Shown: positions 40,712 to 47,735 of the stretch, one piece after another | How the letters are laid out: each line of letters starts with the position of its first letter | How positions within the stretch are numbered: position 1 is the stretch's first letter | Source of the DNA: Streptomyces sp. Je 1-79 | GTDB taxonomy: Bacteria; Actinomycetota; Actinomycetes; Streptomycetales; Streptomycetaceae | NCBI RefSeq assembly: GCF_025195125.1 | Contig: NZ_JAMGSL010000005.1 | Location: forward strand, 372,001 to 436,000 | Length of the DNA: 64,000 nt | Reading direction: 5' to 3' | Notes under the pieces: generated by a model | The model's database searches: none | What the model saw: the letters and a program-made list of their open reading frames with translations, nothing else | Told to the model about the DNA's origin: nothing | Translations under genes and position numbers: made by a program

Positions 40712-42496
40712 ATGGCACCTCGGACGAAGACGACGGGTGACGGCTCCGGACTGGTGGAGATGGCCTGGGATCCGATCACCCGGATCGTGGGCAGCCTCGG
40801 CATCCACACCAAGATCGATTTCAAGCAGAAGCGCGTCGCGGAGTGCTACAGCACGTCCTCCGTCTTCCGCGGCTACAGCGTCTTCATGCGGGGCAAGGAC
40901 CCCCGCGACGCGCACTTCATCACCAGCCGCATCTGCGGCATCTGCGGCGACAACCACGCCACCTGCTCCGTGTACGCGCAGAACATGGCGTACGGAGTGA
41001 AGCCCCCGCACCTCGGCGAGTGGATCATCAACCTCGGCGAGTCCGCGGAGTACATGTTCGACCACAACATCTTCCAGGAGAACCTGGTCGGGGTCGACTA
41101 CTGCGAGAAGATGGTCCGCGAGACCAACCCCGGGGTCCTGGAACTCGCCGAGCGCACCGAGGCACCGCACGCCGCCGAGCACGGCTACCGCACGATCGCC
41201 GACATCATGCGCTCCCTCAACCCGCTCGAGGGCGAGTTCTACCGCGAGGCGCTCCAGGTCAGCCGCTACACCCGGGAGATGTTCTGTCTGATGGAGGGGC
41301 GCCACGTCCACCCCTCCACGCTCTACCCCGGCGGTGTCGGCACGATCGCGTCGGTGCAGCTGTTCACCGACTACATGAGCCGCCTCATGCGCTACGTGGA
41401 GTTCATGAAGCGTGTCGTCCCGCTCCACGACGACCTCTTCGACTTCTTCTACGAGGCGCTGCCCGGCTACGAGGAGGTCGGCCGCCGCCGCGTGCTCCTC
41501 GGCTGCTGGGGCGCGCTCAACGACCCCGAGTACTGCGACTTCACCTACGCCAACATGACCGACTGGGGCCGGCGGATGTTCGTCACCCCCGGTGTCGTCG
41601 TCGACGGCAAACTGGTGACCAACGACCTCACCGAGATCAACCTCGGCATCCGCATCCTGCTCGGCAGCTCGTACTACGAGGACTGGCAGGGGCAGGAACA
41701 GTTCGTCACCCACGACCCGCTGGGCAACCCGGTCGACCCGCGACACCCGTGGAACCAGCACACCATCCCGGCCCCGCAGAAGCGGAACTTCGACGACAAG
41801 TACAGCTGGGTCATGTCCCCGCGGTGGTTCGACGGCAAGGACCACCTGGCCCTGGACACCGGCGGCGGCCCCATCGCGCGCCTGTGGTCCACCGCGCTCT
41901 CCGGCCTCGTCGACATCGGCTACGTGAAGGCCACCGGGCACAGCGTCGTCATCAACCTGCCCCGCACGATGACCAAGCCGGAGACCACCTTCGAGTGGAA
42001 GATCCCGCAGTGGAGCAACGCCCTGGAGCGCAACCGCGCCCGGACCTACTTCCAGGCGTACGCGGCCGCCGTCGCGCTGCACTGCGCGGAGAAGGGCCTG
42101 GAGGAGGTCCGCGCCGGACGCACGCAGACGTGGGAGAAGTTCGAGGTGCCGGACGAGTCCATCGGTGTCGGTTTCACCGAGGCCGTCCGGGGCGTCCTCT
42201 CGCACCACATGGTGATCAGGGACGGCAAGATCGCCAACTACCACCCCTATCCGCCGACGCCGTGGAACGCCTCCACGCGCGACACGTTCGGGACCCCGGG
42301 CCCGTACGAGGACGCCGTGCAGAACACCCCGATCTTCGAGGAGAACACCCCCGAGAACTTCAAGGGCATCGACATCATGCGCGCCGTGCGCAGCTTCGAC
42401 CCCTGCCTGCCATGCGGTGTCCACATGTACACGGGCAACGGCAGGACCGTGAAGCAGATGCACGTGCCCACCGGTCTGAGCGGTCTGGCCGGATGA
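40712..42496 (+). CDS. hhyL: [NiFe]-hydrogenase large subunit, high-affinity (group 1h/5) type
   Basis: This 594-residue subunit has the L1 motif RICGICGDNHA (Cys75, Cys78) and the L2 motif DPCLPCGVH (Cys565, Cys568, His571), which together bind nickel and the Fe(CN)2CO group. The 23 residues after His571 (MYTGNGRTVKQMHVPTGLSG and on) are the expected tail to be removed by the endopeptidase. WDPITRIVGSLGIHTKIDF and FDHNIFQENLVGVDYCEKM are typical of the actinobacterial group 1h/5 enzymes that oxidise H2 at atmospheric level. The ATG at 40712 follows a 91-base gap after hhyS with only a distant GAAGGGC; a perfect palindrome GTGACGTCAC (40623-40632) lies in the gap. The stop overlaps the NifU-like gene. 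Confidence 0.95.
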   Translation: MAPRTKTTGDGSGLVEMAWDPITRIVGSLGIHTKIDFKQKRVAECYSTSSVFRGYSVFMRGKDPRDAHFITSRICGICGDNHATCSVYAQNMAYGVKPPHLGEWIINLGESAEYMFDHNIFQENLVGVDYCEKMVRETNPGVLELAERTEAPHAAEHGYRTIADIMRSLNPLEGEFYREALQVSRYTREMFCLMEGRHVHPSTLYPGGVGTIASVQLFTDYMSRLMRYVEFMKRVVPLHDDLFDFFYEALPGYEEVGRRRVLLGCWGALNDPEYCDFTYANMTDWGRRMFVTPGVVVDGKLVTNDLTEINLGIRILLGSSYYEDWQGQEQFVTHDPLGNPVDPRHPWNQHTIPAPQKRNFDDKYSWVMSPRWFDGKDHLALDTGGGPIARLWSTALSGLVDIGYVKATGHSVVINLPRTMTKPETTFEWKIPQWSNALERNRARTYFQAYAAAVALHCAEKGLEEVRAGRTQTWEKFEVPDESIGVGFTEAVRGVLSHHMVIRDGKIANYHPYPPTPWNASTRDTFGTPGPYEDAVQNTPIFEENTPENFKGIDIMRAVRSFDPCLPCGVHMYTGNGRTVKQMHVPTGLSGLAG

Positions 42497-43050
42497 GCGC
42501 GACCACCGCCGAAGAGGCGGGCCGGCGGGTCGAGGAGGTCCTGGACCGGCTGGCGGAGAACGGCGACGCCGAGGCCTGCGCGGCGGCGGAGGAGGTCGTA
42601 AGGGTCCTCATGGAGTTCTACGGCAGCGGCATCGCCCGCGTCGTCGACCTCCTCGGGCGCCCCGCCGCCCGTCCGCCCGCCGACCCGCTCGGCCCGCTGC
42701 TCGCGGACGAACTCGTCGCGAGCCTGCTGAACCTGCACGGACTGCACCCCGAGGACGTGCCGACCCGTATCGACCGCGCCCTGGCGGCCCTGTCGCAGCC
42801 CGTGGAGAACGCCGGATTCGACACGGAGACGGGCGTGCTGCGCCTGCGGGTCACCGGCTCGTCCGGCTGCGGCTGCGGCGGCACCCAGGAATCCGTCCGG
42901 CAGGCGGCCGTGGACGCCCTCGCGTGCTACGCGCCCGAGGTCACCGGCGTGGAGCTGGAGACCGGCGCCGCGCGAGAGCCGGCGCTGCTCCAGATCAGTA
43001 CCCGTCCGTCGCTCGCGGGCGCGGACGGCCGTTCGTCGGCCGCCTTGTGA
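42493..43050 (+). CDS. NifU C-terminal-domain-like protein in the hydrogenase operon
   Basis: This 185-residue protein has a helical N-terminal half (RVEEVLDRLAENGDAEACAA, LLADELVASLLNLHGLHPED) and a NifU-type C-terminal domain at about 90-165 (VLRLRVTGSSGCGCGGTQES, AAVDALACYAPEVTGVELE). NifU domains normally carry CxxC to hold a transferable Fe-S cluster; here Cys126 and Cys128 form a CxC instead. The likely role is delivery of Fe-S clusters to HhyS, or electron transfer. It is joined by ATGA to hhyL and by GTGA to the next gene, so it is part of the structural operon. Confidence 0.82.
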   Translation: MSATTAEEAGRRVEEVLDRLAENGDAEACAAAEEVVRVLMEFYGSGIARVVDLLGRPAARPPADPLGPLLADELVASLLNLHGLHPEDVPTRIDRALAALSQPVENAGFDTETGVLRLRVTGSSGCGCGGTQESVRQAAVDALACYAPEVTGVELETGAAREPALLQISTRPSLAGADGRSSAAL

Positions 43051-43706
43051 ACGGGCCGCCGAAGGGCGCCGTGCGGCCCCAGCGGCCCACGGGCCTGCGC
43101 CGGTTCACCACGCCCCGTCCGCCCCGCGAGGAACGGTGCGAACTGTGCGGCGCCCCGCTGGCGGCCGAGGAGCGTCACCCGCATCTCGTCGACACGGACA
43201 AGCGGGCCCTGGTCTGCGCCTGCGGCCCGTGCGCGCAGCTCATGGACCGCTCCGCCGCCTCCCCGGGCCGCTTCCGCGCGGTCCCCGGCCGCTACCTGAG
43301 CGACCCGGGCCACCGGATCGACGACCGGGCGTGGGAGTCGCTGAGGATCCCGGTCTCGGTCGCGTTCTTCTTCCGCAACTCCGCCCTCGACCGGCCGGTG
43401 GCGCTCTACCCGAGCCCCGCCGGTGCCACCGAGAGCGAACTGGAGGACGAGGCCTGGCAGTCCGTCCTCGACGCCACGGTGCTCGCCGCCCACCTCGATC
43501 CCGACGTGGAAGCCCTGCTGCTGCGCCGCCACGAGGGCCGCACCGAGTGCTTCCTCGTGCCGATCGACCTCTGTTACGAACTGGTGGGCCGCATGCGACT
43601 GCTCTGGCAGGGCTTCGACGGCGGCGCCGAGGCGCGGGCCGACCTCGACGCCCTCTTCAGCCATGTACGCGACCTGGCCCGCGAGCCGCAGGGGAGCCGG
43701 CCGTGA
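43047..43706 (+). CDS. DUF5947-type protein with cysteine cluster, hydrogenase-linked
   Basis: This 219-residue protein has a Cys-rich motif near the start: CELCGAPLAAEERHPHLVDT, then LVCACGPCAQLM (Cys31, 34, 57, 59, 62), which looks like a zinc ribbon or small Fe-S site. The rest is a mixed alpha/beta domain with RIPVSVAFFFRNSALDRPVA, YPSPAGATESELEDEAWQS and DLCYELVGRMRLLWQGFDGG. I recognise it as DUF5947, a family known only from its link to actinobacterial hydrogenases. The GTG start overlaps the NifU-like stop and its own stop overlaps the next gene (GTGA). Function unknown; redox relay or assembly factor are inferences. Confidence 0.78.
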   Translation: MNGPPKGAVRPQRPTGLRRFTTPRPPREERCELCGAPLAAEERHPHLVDTDKRALVCACGPCAQLMDRSAASPGRFRAVPGRYLSDPGHRIDDRAWESLRIPVSVAFFFRNSALDRPVALYPSPAGATESELEDEAWQSVLDATVLAAHLDPDVEALLLRRHEGRTECFLVPIDLCYELVGRMRLLWQGFDGGAEARADLDALFSHVRDLAREPQGSRP

Positions 43707-44341
43707 CCGAGTTCTCCTTCAGCTGCACCGACGTCCGCGCCGACGCCTACGCTGCCGGTCCCACGCTCGTGTTCCGGCTGCGGATCACCGCCACCGGCGG
43801 CACCCGGGTCCACGCCATGGCGCTGCGCTGCCAGATCCGTATCGAACCAGCCCGGCGCGGCTACGACGACCACGAAGCCGCCGCCCTGGGCGACCTCTTC
43901 GGCGAACGCTCCCGGTGGGGCAGCAGCCTCAACCCGGTCCAGTTCGCCCAGGCCTCCGTCATGGTGCCCGGCTTCACCGGCGAGATCGAGACCGACCTCG
44001 TCGTGCCGTGCACCTACGACACCGACATCGCCGCGTCCCGCTACTTCCGGGCGCTCTCCGACGGCGACGTCCCGCTGCTCCTGCTCTTCTCCGGCACCGC
44101 GTTCACCGGCGCCGGCGGCTTCCACGTCGAGCCCGTTCCCTGGGACAAAGAGGTCGTCCACCGGATGCCCGTGAAGGTCTGGCGGGAGATGATCGACCAG
44201 CACTTCCCCGGCTGCGGATGGATCCGGCTCCCGGGCGACGCGATGGACGCCCTGCTCGCCTACCGCTCGCGCCGGGCCCTCCCGTCCTGGCAGGCCACCG
44301 TCGAGTCCCTGCTCGAAGCGGCGGGGGAGAGGACACGATGA
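43703..44341 (+). CDS. DUF6084-type protein, hydrogenase-linked
   Basis: This 212-residue protein appears all-beta in its first half (FSFSCTDVRADAYAAGPTLV, FRLRITATGGTRVHAMALRC, QIRIEPARRGYDD) and then has FGERSRWGSSLNPVQFAQAS and VVPCTYDTDIAASRYFRALS. The C-terminus holds VPWDKEVVHRMPVKVWREMI and a helix. It matches DUF6084 as I know it, a family of unknown function co-occurring with group 1h hydrogenases. It is joined by GTGA upstream and ATGA downstream. No metal-binding cysteine cluster or membrane helix is seen, so a structural or assembly role is more likely than electron transfer. Confidence 0.75.
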   Translation: MTEFSFSCTDVRADAYAAGPTLVFRLRITATGGTRVHAMALRCQIRIEPARRGYDDHEAAALGDLFGERSRWGSSLNPVQFAQASVMVPGFTGEIETDLVVPCTYDTDIAASRYFRALSDGDVPLLLLFSGTAFTGAGGFHVEPVPWDKEVVHRMPVKVWREMIDQHFPGCGWIRLPGDAMDALLAYRSRRALPSWQATVESLLEAAGERTR

Positions 44342-45735
44342 CCACCGCCGCGTTCACACCCGGCACCGAGGCGCGGTTCGCCGTCGCCCGGCACGTCGCC
44401 GACGCCGTCCTCTTCGAGGGGTACGTCCTCTACCCGTACCGCGCGTCCGCCGCGAAGAACCGGCTCCGCTGGCAGTTCGGGGTCCTGGCGCCGCCGTCCT
44501 GGAGCGCCGCCGCCGAGGAGCACGACTTCCAGCACACCGAGTGCCTGATGGAGCCGAGGACCGGCGCCGAACTCGCCGTGGAGGTCCGCTTCCTGCGCGC
44601 CCAGCGGCGTACCGTCGAGGAACTCCGCGAGGACGGGACCTTCGCGCCGACCGGCGAACTCCGCCTGGCCGACCGGGTCCTGGTGGCCTGGGACGAGGGC
44701 GTCGAGGAGCGGGTCACCCTCGTCGTCCCCGTCGCCGAACTGCGGGGCGACGGCACCGCCCTGCCCTTCACCCGCCCCGCCGCCGAGGAGGTGGAGGAGG
44801 TCAAGGACGCCGACGGACGCGTCCTCGGCCGGCTGGTGCGCCGGCGCGAGGAGACCAGCGGCACGCTGCGGATCTCGGCGGCCGAACTCGACGGCCCGTA
44901 CCGCGTCGAGCGCCTCACGGTCACGGTGGAGAACACCAGCGCCTGGACCGCCGAGCGGGACACCGACCGTCACGCGGCGCTGCCGCACTCCCTCGTCGCC
45001 ACGCACACGCTGCTCCGCCTCGACGGCGGTTCCTTCCTGTCCATGACCGACCCGCCGGAATGGGCCAAGGGCGCCGTCGCCGCCTGCCGCAACCTGCACA
45101 CCTGGCCCGTCCTGGCCGGCGAACCCGGACGCGACGACCTGGTGCTCTCCTCGCCGATCATCCTGGAGGACCATCCGGCCATCGCGCCCGAGAGCCCCGG
45201 AGCCCTCTACGACGCGACCGAGATCGACGAGATCCTCGCCCTGCGCACCGCGGCCCTCACCGACGAGGAGAAGCGCGAGGCCAGAGGGACCGACGCCCGT
45301 GCGGCGGCGGTGATCGAGCTGGCGGACACCATGCCGCCCGAGGTCCTCGAGCGTCTGCACGGAGCGGTACGCAGCCTCCAGAGCGTCACCGGGCCGAAGA
45401 AGCCGGCCGGCAGCATCCTCGAACCGGAGACCCCCTGGTGGGACCCGGGCGGCGACACCGGCGTCGATCCGGGCAGCGACCACGTCCTCGTCGACGGACG
45501 CGCGGTCCGCGCGGGCAACAGGGTCGTCCTGCGCCCACGGCTGCGCCGCACGGACGCCCAGGACCTGTTCCTCGACGGGCGCAGCGCCCTGGTCGAGGCG
45601 GTCCTGCACGACGTCGACGGCGGGGTGCACATCGCGGTGACCGTGGAGGACGACCCGGGCGCCGACATCCGCCGCGAACAGGGCCGGTTCCTCTACTTCC
45701 AGCCCGACGAGGTCGAAGCCCTGGAGGATCTGTGA
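44338..45735 (+). CDS. uncharacterised 465-aa protein in the hydrogenase operon
   Basis: I do not recognise a family for this 465-residue protein. The first 260 residues look mainly beta (VLFEGYVLYPYRASAAKNRL, RLADRVLVAWDEGVEERVTL, LRISAAELDGPYRVERLTVT) and contain WQFGVLAPPSW and MEPRTGAELAVEVRFLRAQR. A helical segment follows (EIDEILALRTAALTDEEKRE, MPPEVLERLHGAVRSLQSV). The last 90 residues hold an OB- or SH3-like strand set (VLVDGRAVRAGNRVVLRPRL, LVEAVLHDVDGGVHIAVTVE, GRFLYFQPDEVEALEDL). Only two cysteines are present, apart from each other. It starts in an ATGA overlap and ends in a GTGA overlap with the endopeptidase gene, so it is made with the hydrogenase. Confidence 0.8.
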   Translation: MTTAAFTPGTEARFAVARHVADAVLFEGYVLYPYRASAAKNRLRWQFGVLAPPSWSAAAEEHDFQHTECLMEPRTGAELAVEVRFLRAQRRTVEELREDGTFAPTGELRLADRVLVAWDEGVEERVTLVVPVAELRGDGTALPFTRPAAEEVEEVKDADGRVLGRLVRRREETSGTLRISAAELDGPYRVERLTVTVENTSAWTAERDTDRHAALPHSLVATHTLLRLDGGSFLSMTDPPEWAKGAVAACRNLHTWPVLAGEPGRDDLVLSSPIILEDHPAIAPESPGALYDATEIDEILALRTAALTDEEKREARGTDARAAAVIELADTMPPEVLERLHGAVRSLQSVTGPKKPAGSILEPETPWWDPGGDTGVDPGSDHVLVDGRAVRAGNRVVLRPRLRRTDAQDLFLDGRSALVEAVLHDVDGGVHIAVTVEDDPGADIRREQGRFLYFQPDEVEALEDL

Positions 45736-46262
45736 ACGGCCCCGCGCCCGACGCCCCGGCGCCCGGCACCGGCCGCACCCTCGTGGCCGGGGTGGGCAAC
45801 ATCTTCCTCGGCGACGACGGCTTCGGTGTGGAGACCCTGCGTCGGCTCACCCGGGAGGAACTCCCCTCCTCCGTCGAGCTGGCCGACGTCGGAGTCCGCG
45901 GCGTCCACCTCGCCTACGAGCTCCTCGACGGCTGGGACACCCTCGTCCTCGTCGACGTCACCGCCCGGGGCGGCGAACCGGGGACGCTCTACCTGATCGA
46001 CGCCTCGAAGGCCGAAGAGCGGACCTCCGGCACGGAGCCCGCGCCGCTCGACGGCCACCGGATGACGCCCGACGCCGTCCTCGCCCTGCTCGACACGCTG
46101 TGCGCGGGAACCGGGGCCGCACCCCCACGGCGCATCCTCGTCGTCGGCTGCGAACCGGCATGCCTCGACGAGGGCATCGGGCTCAGCCCGCAGGTCGCCG
46201 CCGCCGTGCCCGAGGCGGTGCGCATGGTGACCGAACTGGTCCGCCAGGAAGCCGTCGTATGA
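45732..46262 (+). CDS. hydrogenase maturation endopeptidase (HyaD/HybD family)
   Basis: This 176-residue protein has GVGNIFLGDDGFGVETLRRL (20-39) with the nickel-sensing acidic residue Asp28, VELADVGVRGVHLAYELLDG with the second acidic site, and DTLVLVDVTARGGEPGTLYL. The late histidine motif lies in LDGHRMTPDAVLALL. The enzyme cuts the C-terminal tail of HhyL after nickel is inserted. It is translated with the 465-aa protein (GTGA), and its stop overlaps the following small gene. Confidence 0.92.
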   Translation: MNGPAPDAPAPGTGRTLVAGVGNIFLGDDGFGVETLRRLTREELPSSVELADVGVRGVHLAYELLDGWDTLVLVDVTARGGEPGTLYLIDASKAEERTSGTEPAPLDGHRMTPDAVLALLDTLCAGTGAAPPRRILVVGCEPACLDEGIGLSPQVAAAVPEAVRMVTELVRQEAVV

Positions 46263-46399
46263 AGACCGAAACGGAGAGCACCATGCACAGGAACGTCTTC
46301 GGCGCCGCAGCCGCCGCCACCGCCGCCCTGGCCGTCGTGGCCCTCGTCGTGGGGGTCCTCCCCGACCTCCGGCGCTATCTGCGCATCAGCAGGATGTGA
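46259..46399 (+). CDS. DUF6893-type 46-aa single-helix membrane peptide
   Basis: This 46-residue peptide has one membrane helix (NVFGAAAAATAALAVVALVV, then GVLPDLRRYLRISRM) flanked by a charged N-terminus and a basic C-terminus, so the C-end is probably cytoplasmic. It matches the DUF6893 small-protein family that follows hydrogenase genes in streptomycetes. The ATG overlaps the endopeptidase stop (ATGA). A start at the internal ATG 46283, preceded by GGAGAG, would give a 38-residue form. As the only membrane segment coded in the structural operon, it may tether the complex; this is inference. Confidence 0.72.
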   Translation: MKTETESTMHRNVFGAAAAATAALAVVALVVGVLPDLRRYLRISRM

Positions 46400-46416
46400 A
46401 CGCGCCTCGGTGACGC

Positions 46417-46509
46417 GGCCCGGGGCGTGACGCTCGGCGACACGCTCCGGGCCGTGACGTACCCCGGCCAGGCCCGGGGCGCGCCACGCTCCGGGCCGTG
46501 ACGTACCCC
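46417..46509. repeat. direct repeats between the structural and hyp operons
   Basis: A perfect 25-base repeat beginning CACGCTCCGGGCCGTGACGT occurs at 46441-46465 and 46485-46509. Ahead of each lies GGCCCGGGGCG (46417-46427, 46471-46481). The 242-base gap 46400-46641 contains no gene, and presumably holds the promoter for hypA. Confidence 0.85.
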
Positions 46510-46641
46510 CGCCCGGCCCGGCGGCGACTGCACCGAACGGACGACACCGCCCGGTGATCCCGGCGCGCCGGTCGGAGCCCCGCCGCCGCCCGTCCTCTAA
46601 TGGCGCCCGAGACCCACCCCCGCGCCCCAGGACGGAGACCG

Positions 46642-47037
46642 ATGCACGAGATGTCCCTCGCGGTCGCCGTCGTCGACCAGGTCGAGGCCGCGGCGGAGTC
46701 CCGCGGGGCCGTCGGCGTCAGCAGCATCGAGCTGGACGTGGGCGAGCTCGCCGGCGTCGTCGCCGACGCTCTCGCCTTCTGCTTCGAACTCGCCTGCGCC
46801 GGAACCGTCGTCGAGGGCGCCGAGCTGATCACCCGTACCGTCCCGGGCACCGCGCGCTGCGCACCGTGCGCCGAGGTCTGGGCGGTCGGCATGCCGCCGC
46901 GGCTGCTCTGCCCCGGCTGCGGCGCCGCGGCCGACGAACTCGTCTCCGGCCGCGAACTCCAGATCCGTGAGGTCCGCTGGGCCGACCCCGAAGCGGCGAG
47001 CGAACGACAACGCCAACCGATCACCGAGGAGAGCTGA
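46642..47037 (+). CDS. hypA: hydrogenase nickel-incorporation protein HypA
   Basis: This 131-residue protein begins MHEMSLA, with the nickel ligand His2 and Glu3. A zinc site of two CxxC pairs is visible (Cys73/76 in CAPC, Cys90/93 in CPGC). VDVGELAGVVADALAFCFEL-type text (GELAGVVADALAFCFELAC) is the family core. HypA delivers nickel to the large subunit together with HypB. GGAG lies about seven bases before the ATG. It starts the second operon of the locus, after a gap of 242 bases, and hypB follows two bases after its stop. Confidence 0.93.
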   Translation: MHEMSLAVAVVDQVEAAAESRGAVGVSSIELDVGELAGVVADALAFCFELACAGTVVEGAELITRTVPGTARCAPCAEVWAVGMPPRLLCPGCGAAADELVSGRELQIREVRWADPEAASERQRQPITEES

Positions 47038-47039
47038 GC

Positions 47040-47735
47040 ATGTGCCGAGCAGTCGATCTCCAGCGTGCCGTCCTCGCCAAGAACGAGGCCGCGGCACAGA
47101 TCCTGCGCACCGAACTGACCGCCCGCGGCACCACCGTGGTCAACCTGCTCTCCAGCCCCGGAAGCGGGAAGACCGCCCTGCTGGAGCGCGAACTGCGCCT
47201 CGCCGGCGAACGGGACGTCAGCGTCGCCGCGCTCACCGCCGATCTGGCCACCGAGAACGACGCCCGCCGCCTGGCCCGCGCGGGCGTCCCCGTGAAGCAG
47301 GTGCTCACCGACGGCCTGTGCCATCTGGAGGCCGACATGGTCGCCCGGCACCTGCACGACTGGCTGCCCGAGTCCACCCGGCTGCTCTTCGTCGAGAACG
47401 TCGGCAACCTCGTCTGCCCCGCCGGCTACGACCTGGGCGAGTCCCTCCGTGTCGTGCTCGCCTCGGTGACCGAGGGGGAGGACAAGCCGCTCAAGTACCC
47501 GACCGCGTTCGGCCTCGCCCAGCTGGTGATCGTCACCAAGACCGACATGGCCGAGGCGGCGGAGTTCGACGAGGCGGCCTTCCGCGCCAACGTGCAGCAG
47601 GTCAACCCCGGTGTCGAGGTCGTCCTCAGTTCGGTACGTGACGGCAGGGGCGCCGGCGCTCTGCTCGACCGGGCCCTCGCGGCGGCCGAGGGCAACCGCG
47701 TCCACACCCCGGTGATGGCCCAGGCCGGCGCGTGA
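47040..47735 (+). CDS. hypB: hydrogenase nickel-incorporation GTPase HypB
   Basis: This 231-residue GTPase has the P-loop SSPGSGKTALL (38-48), the metal-binding switch LTDGLCHLEADMV, LLFVENVGNLVCPAGYDLGE, and VIVTKTDMAEAAEFD as the guanine-specificity region. GTP hydrolysis drives nickel transfer with HypA. The N-terminus (MCRAVDLQRAVLAKN) lacks the CxxCGC nickel site and His-rich stretch found in some HypB proteins, so it has no storage role. The stop overlaps hypF (GTGA). Confidence 0.93.
   Translation: MCRAVDLQRAVLAKNEAAAQILRTELTARGTTVVNLLSSPGSGKTALLERELRLAGERDVSVAALTADLATENDARRLARAGVPVKQVLTDGLCHLEADMVARHLHDWLPESTRLLFVENVGNLVCPAGYDLGESLRVVLASVTEGEDKPLKYPTAFGLAQLVIVTKTDMAEAAEFDEAAFRANVQQVNPGVEVVLSSVRDGRGAGALLDRALAAAEGNRVHTPVMAQAGA

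Noticed and set aside
40592..42463. 623-codon minus-strand open frame over hhyL
   Set aside because: Antisense shadow of the large subunit; Val/Gly/Glu/Arg low-complexity translation and no start signal.
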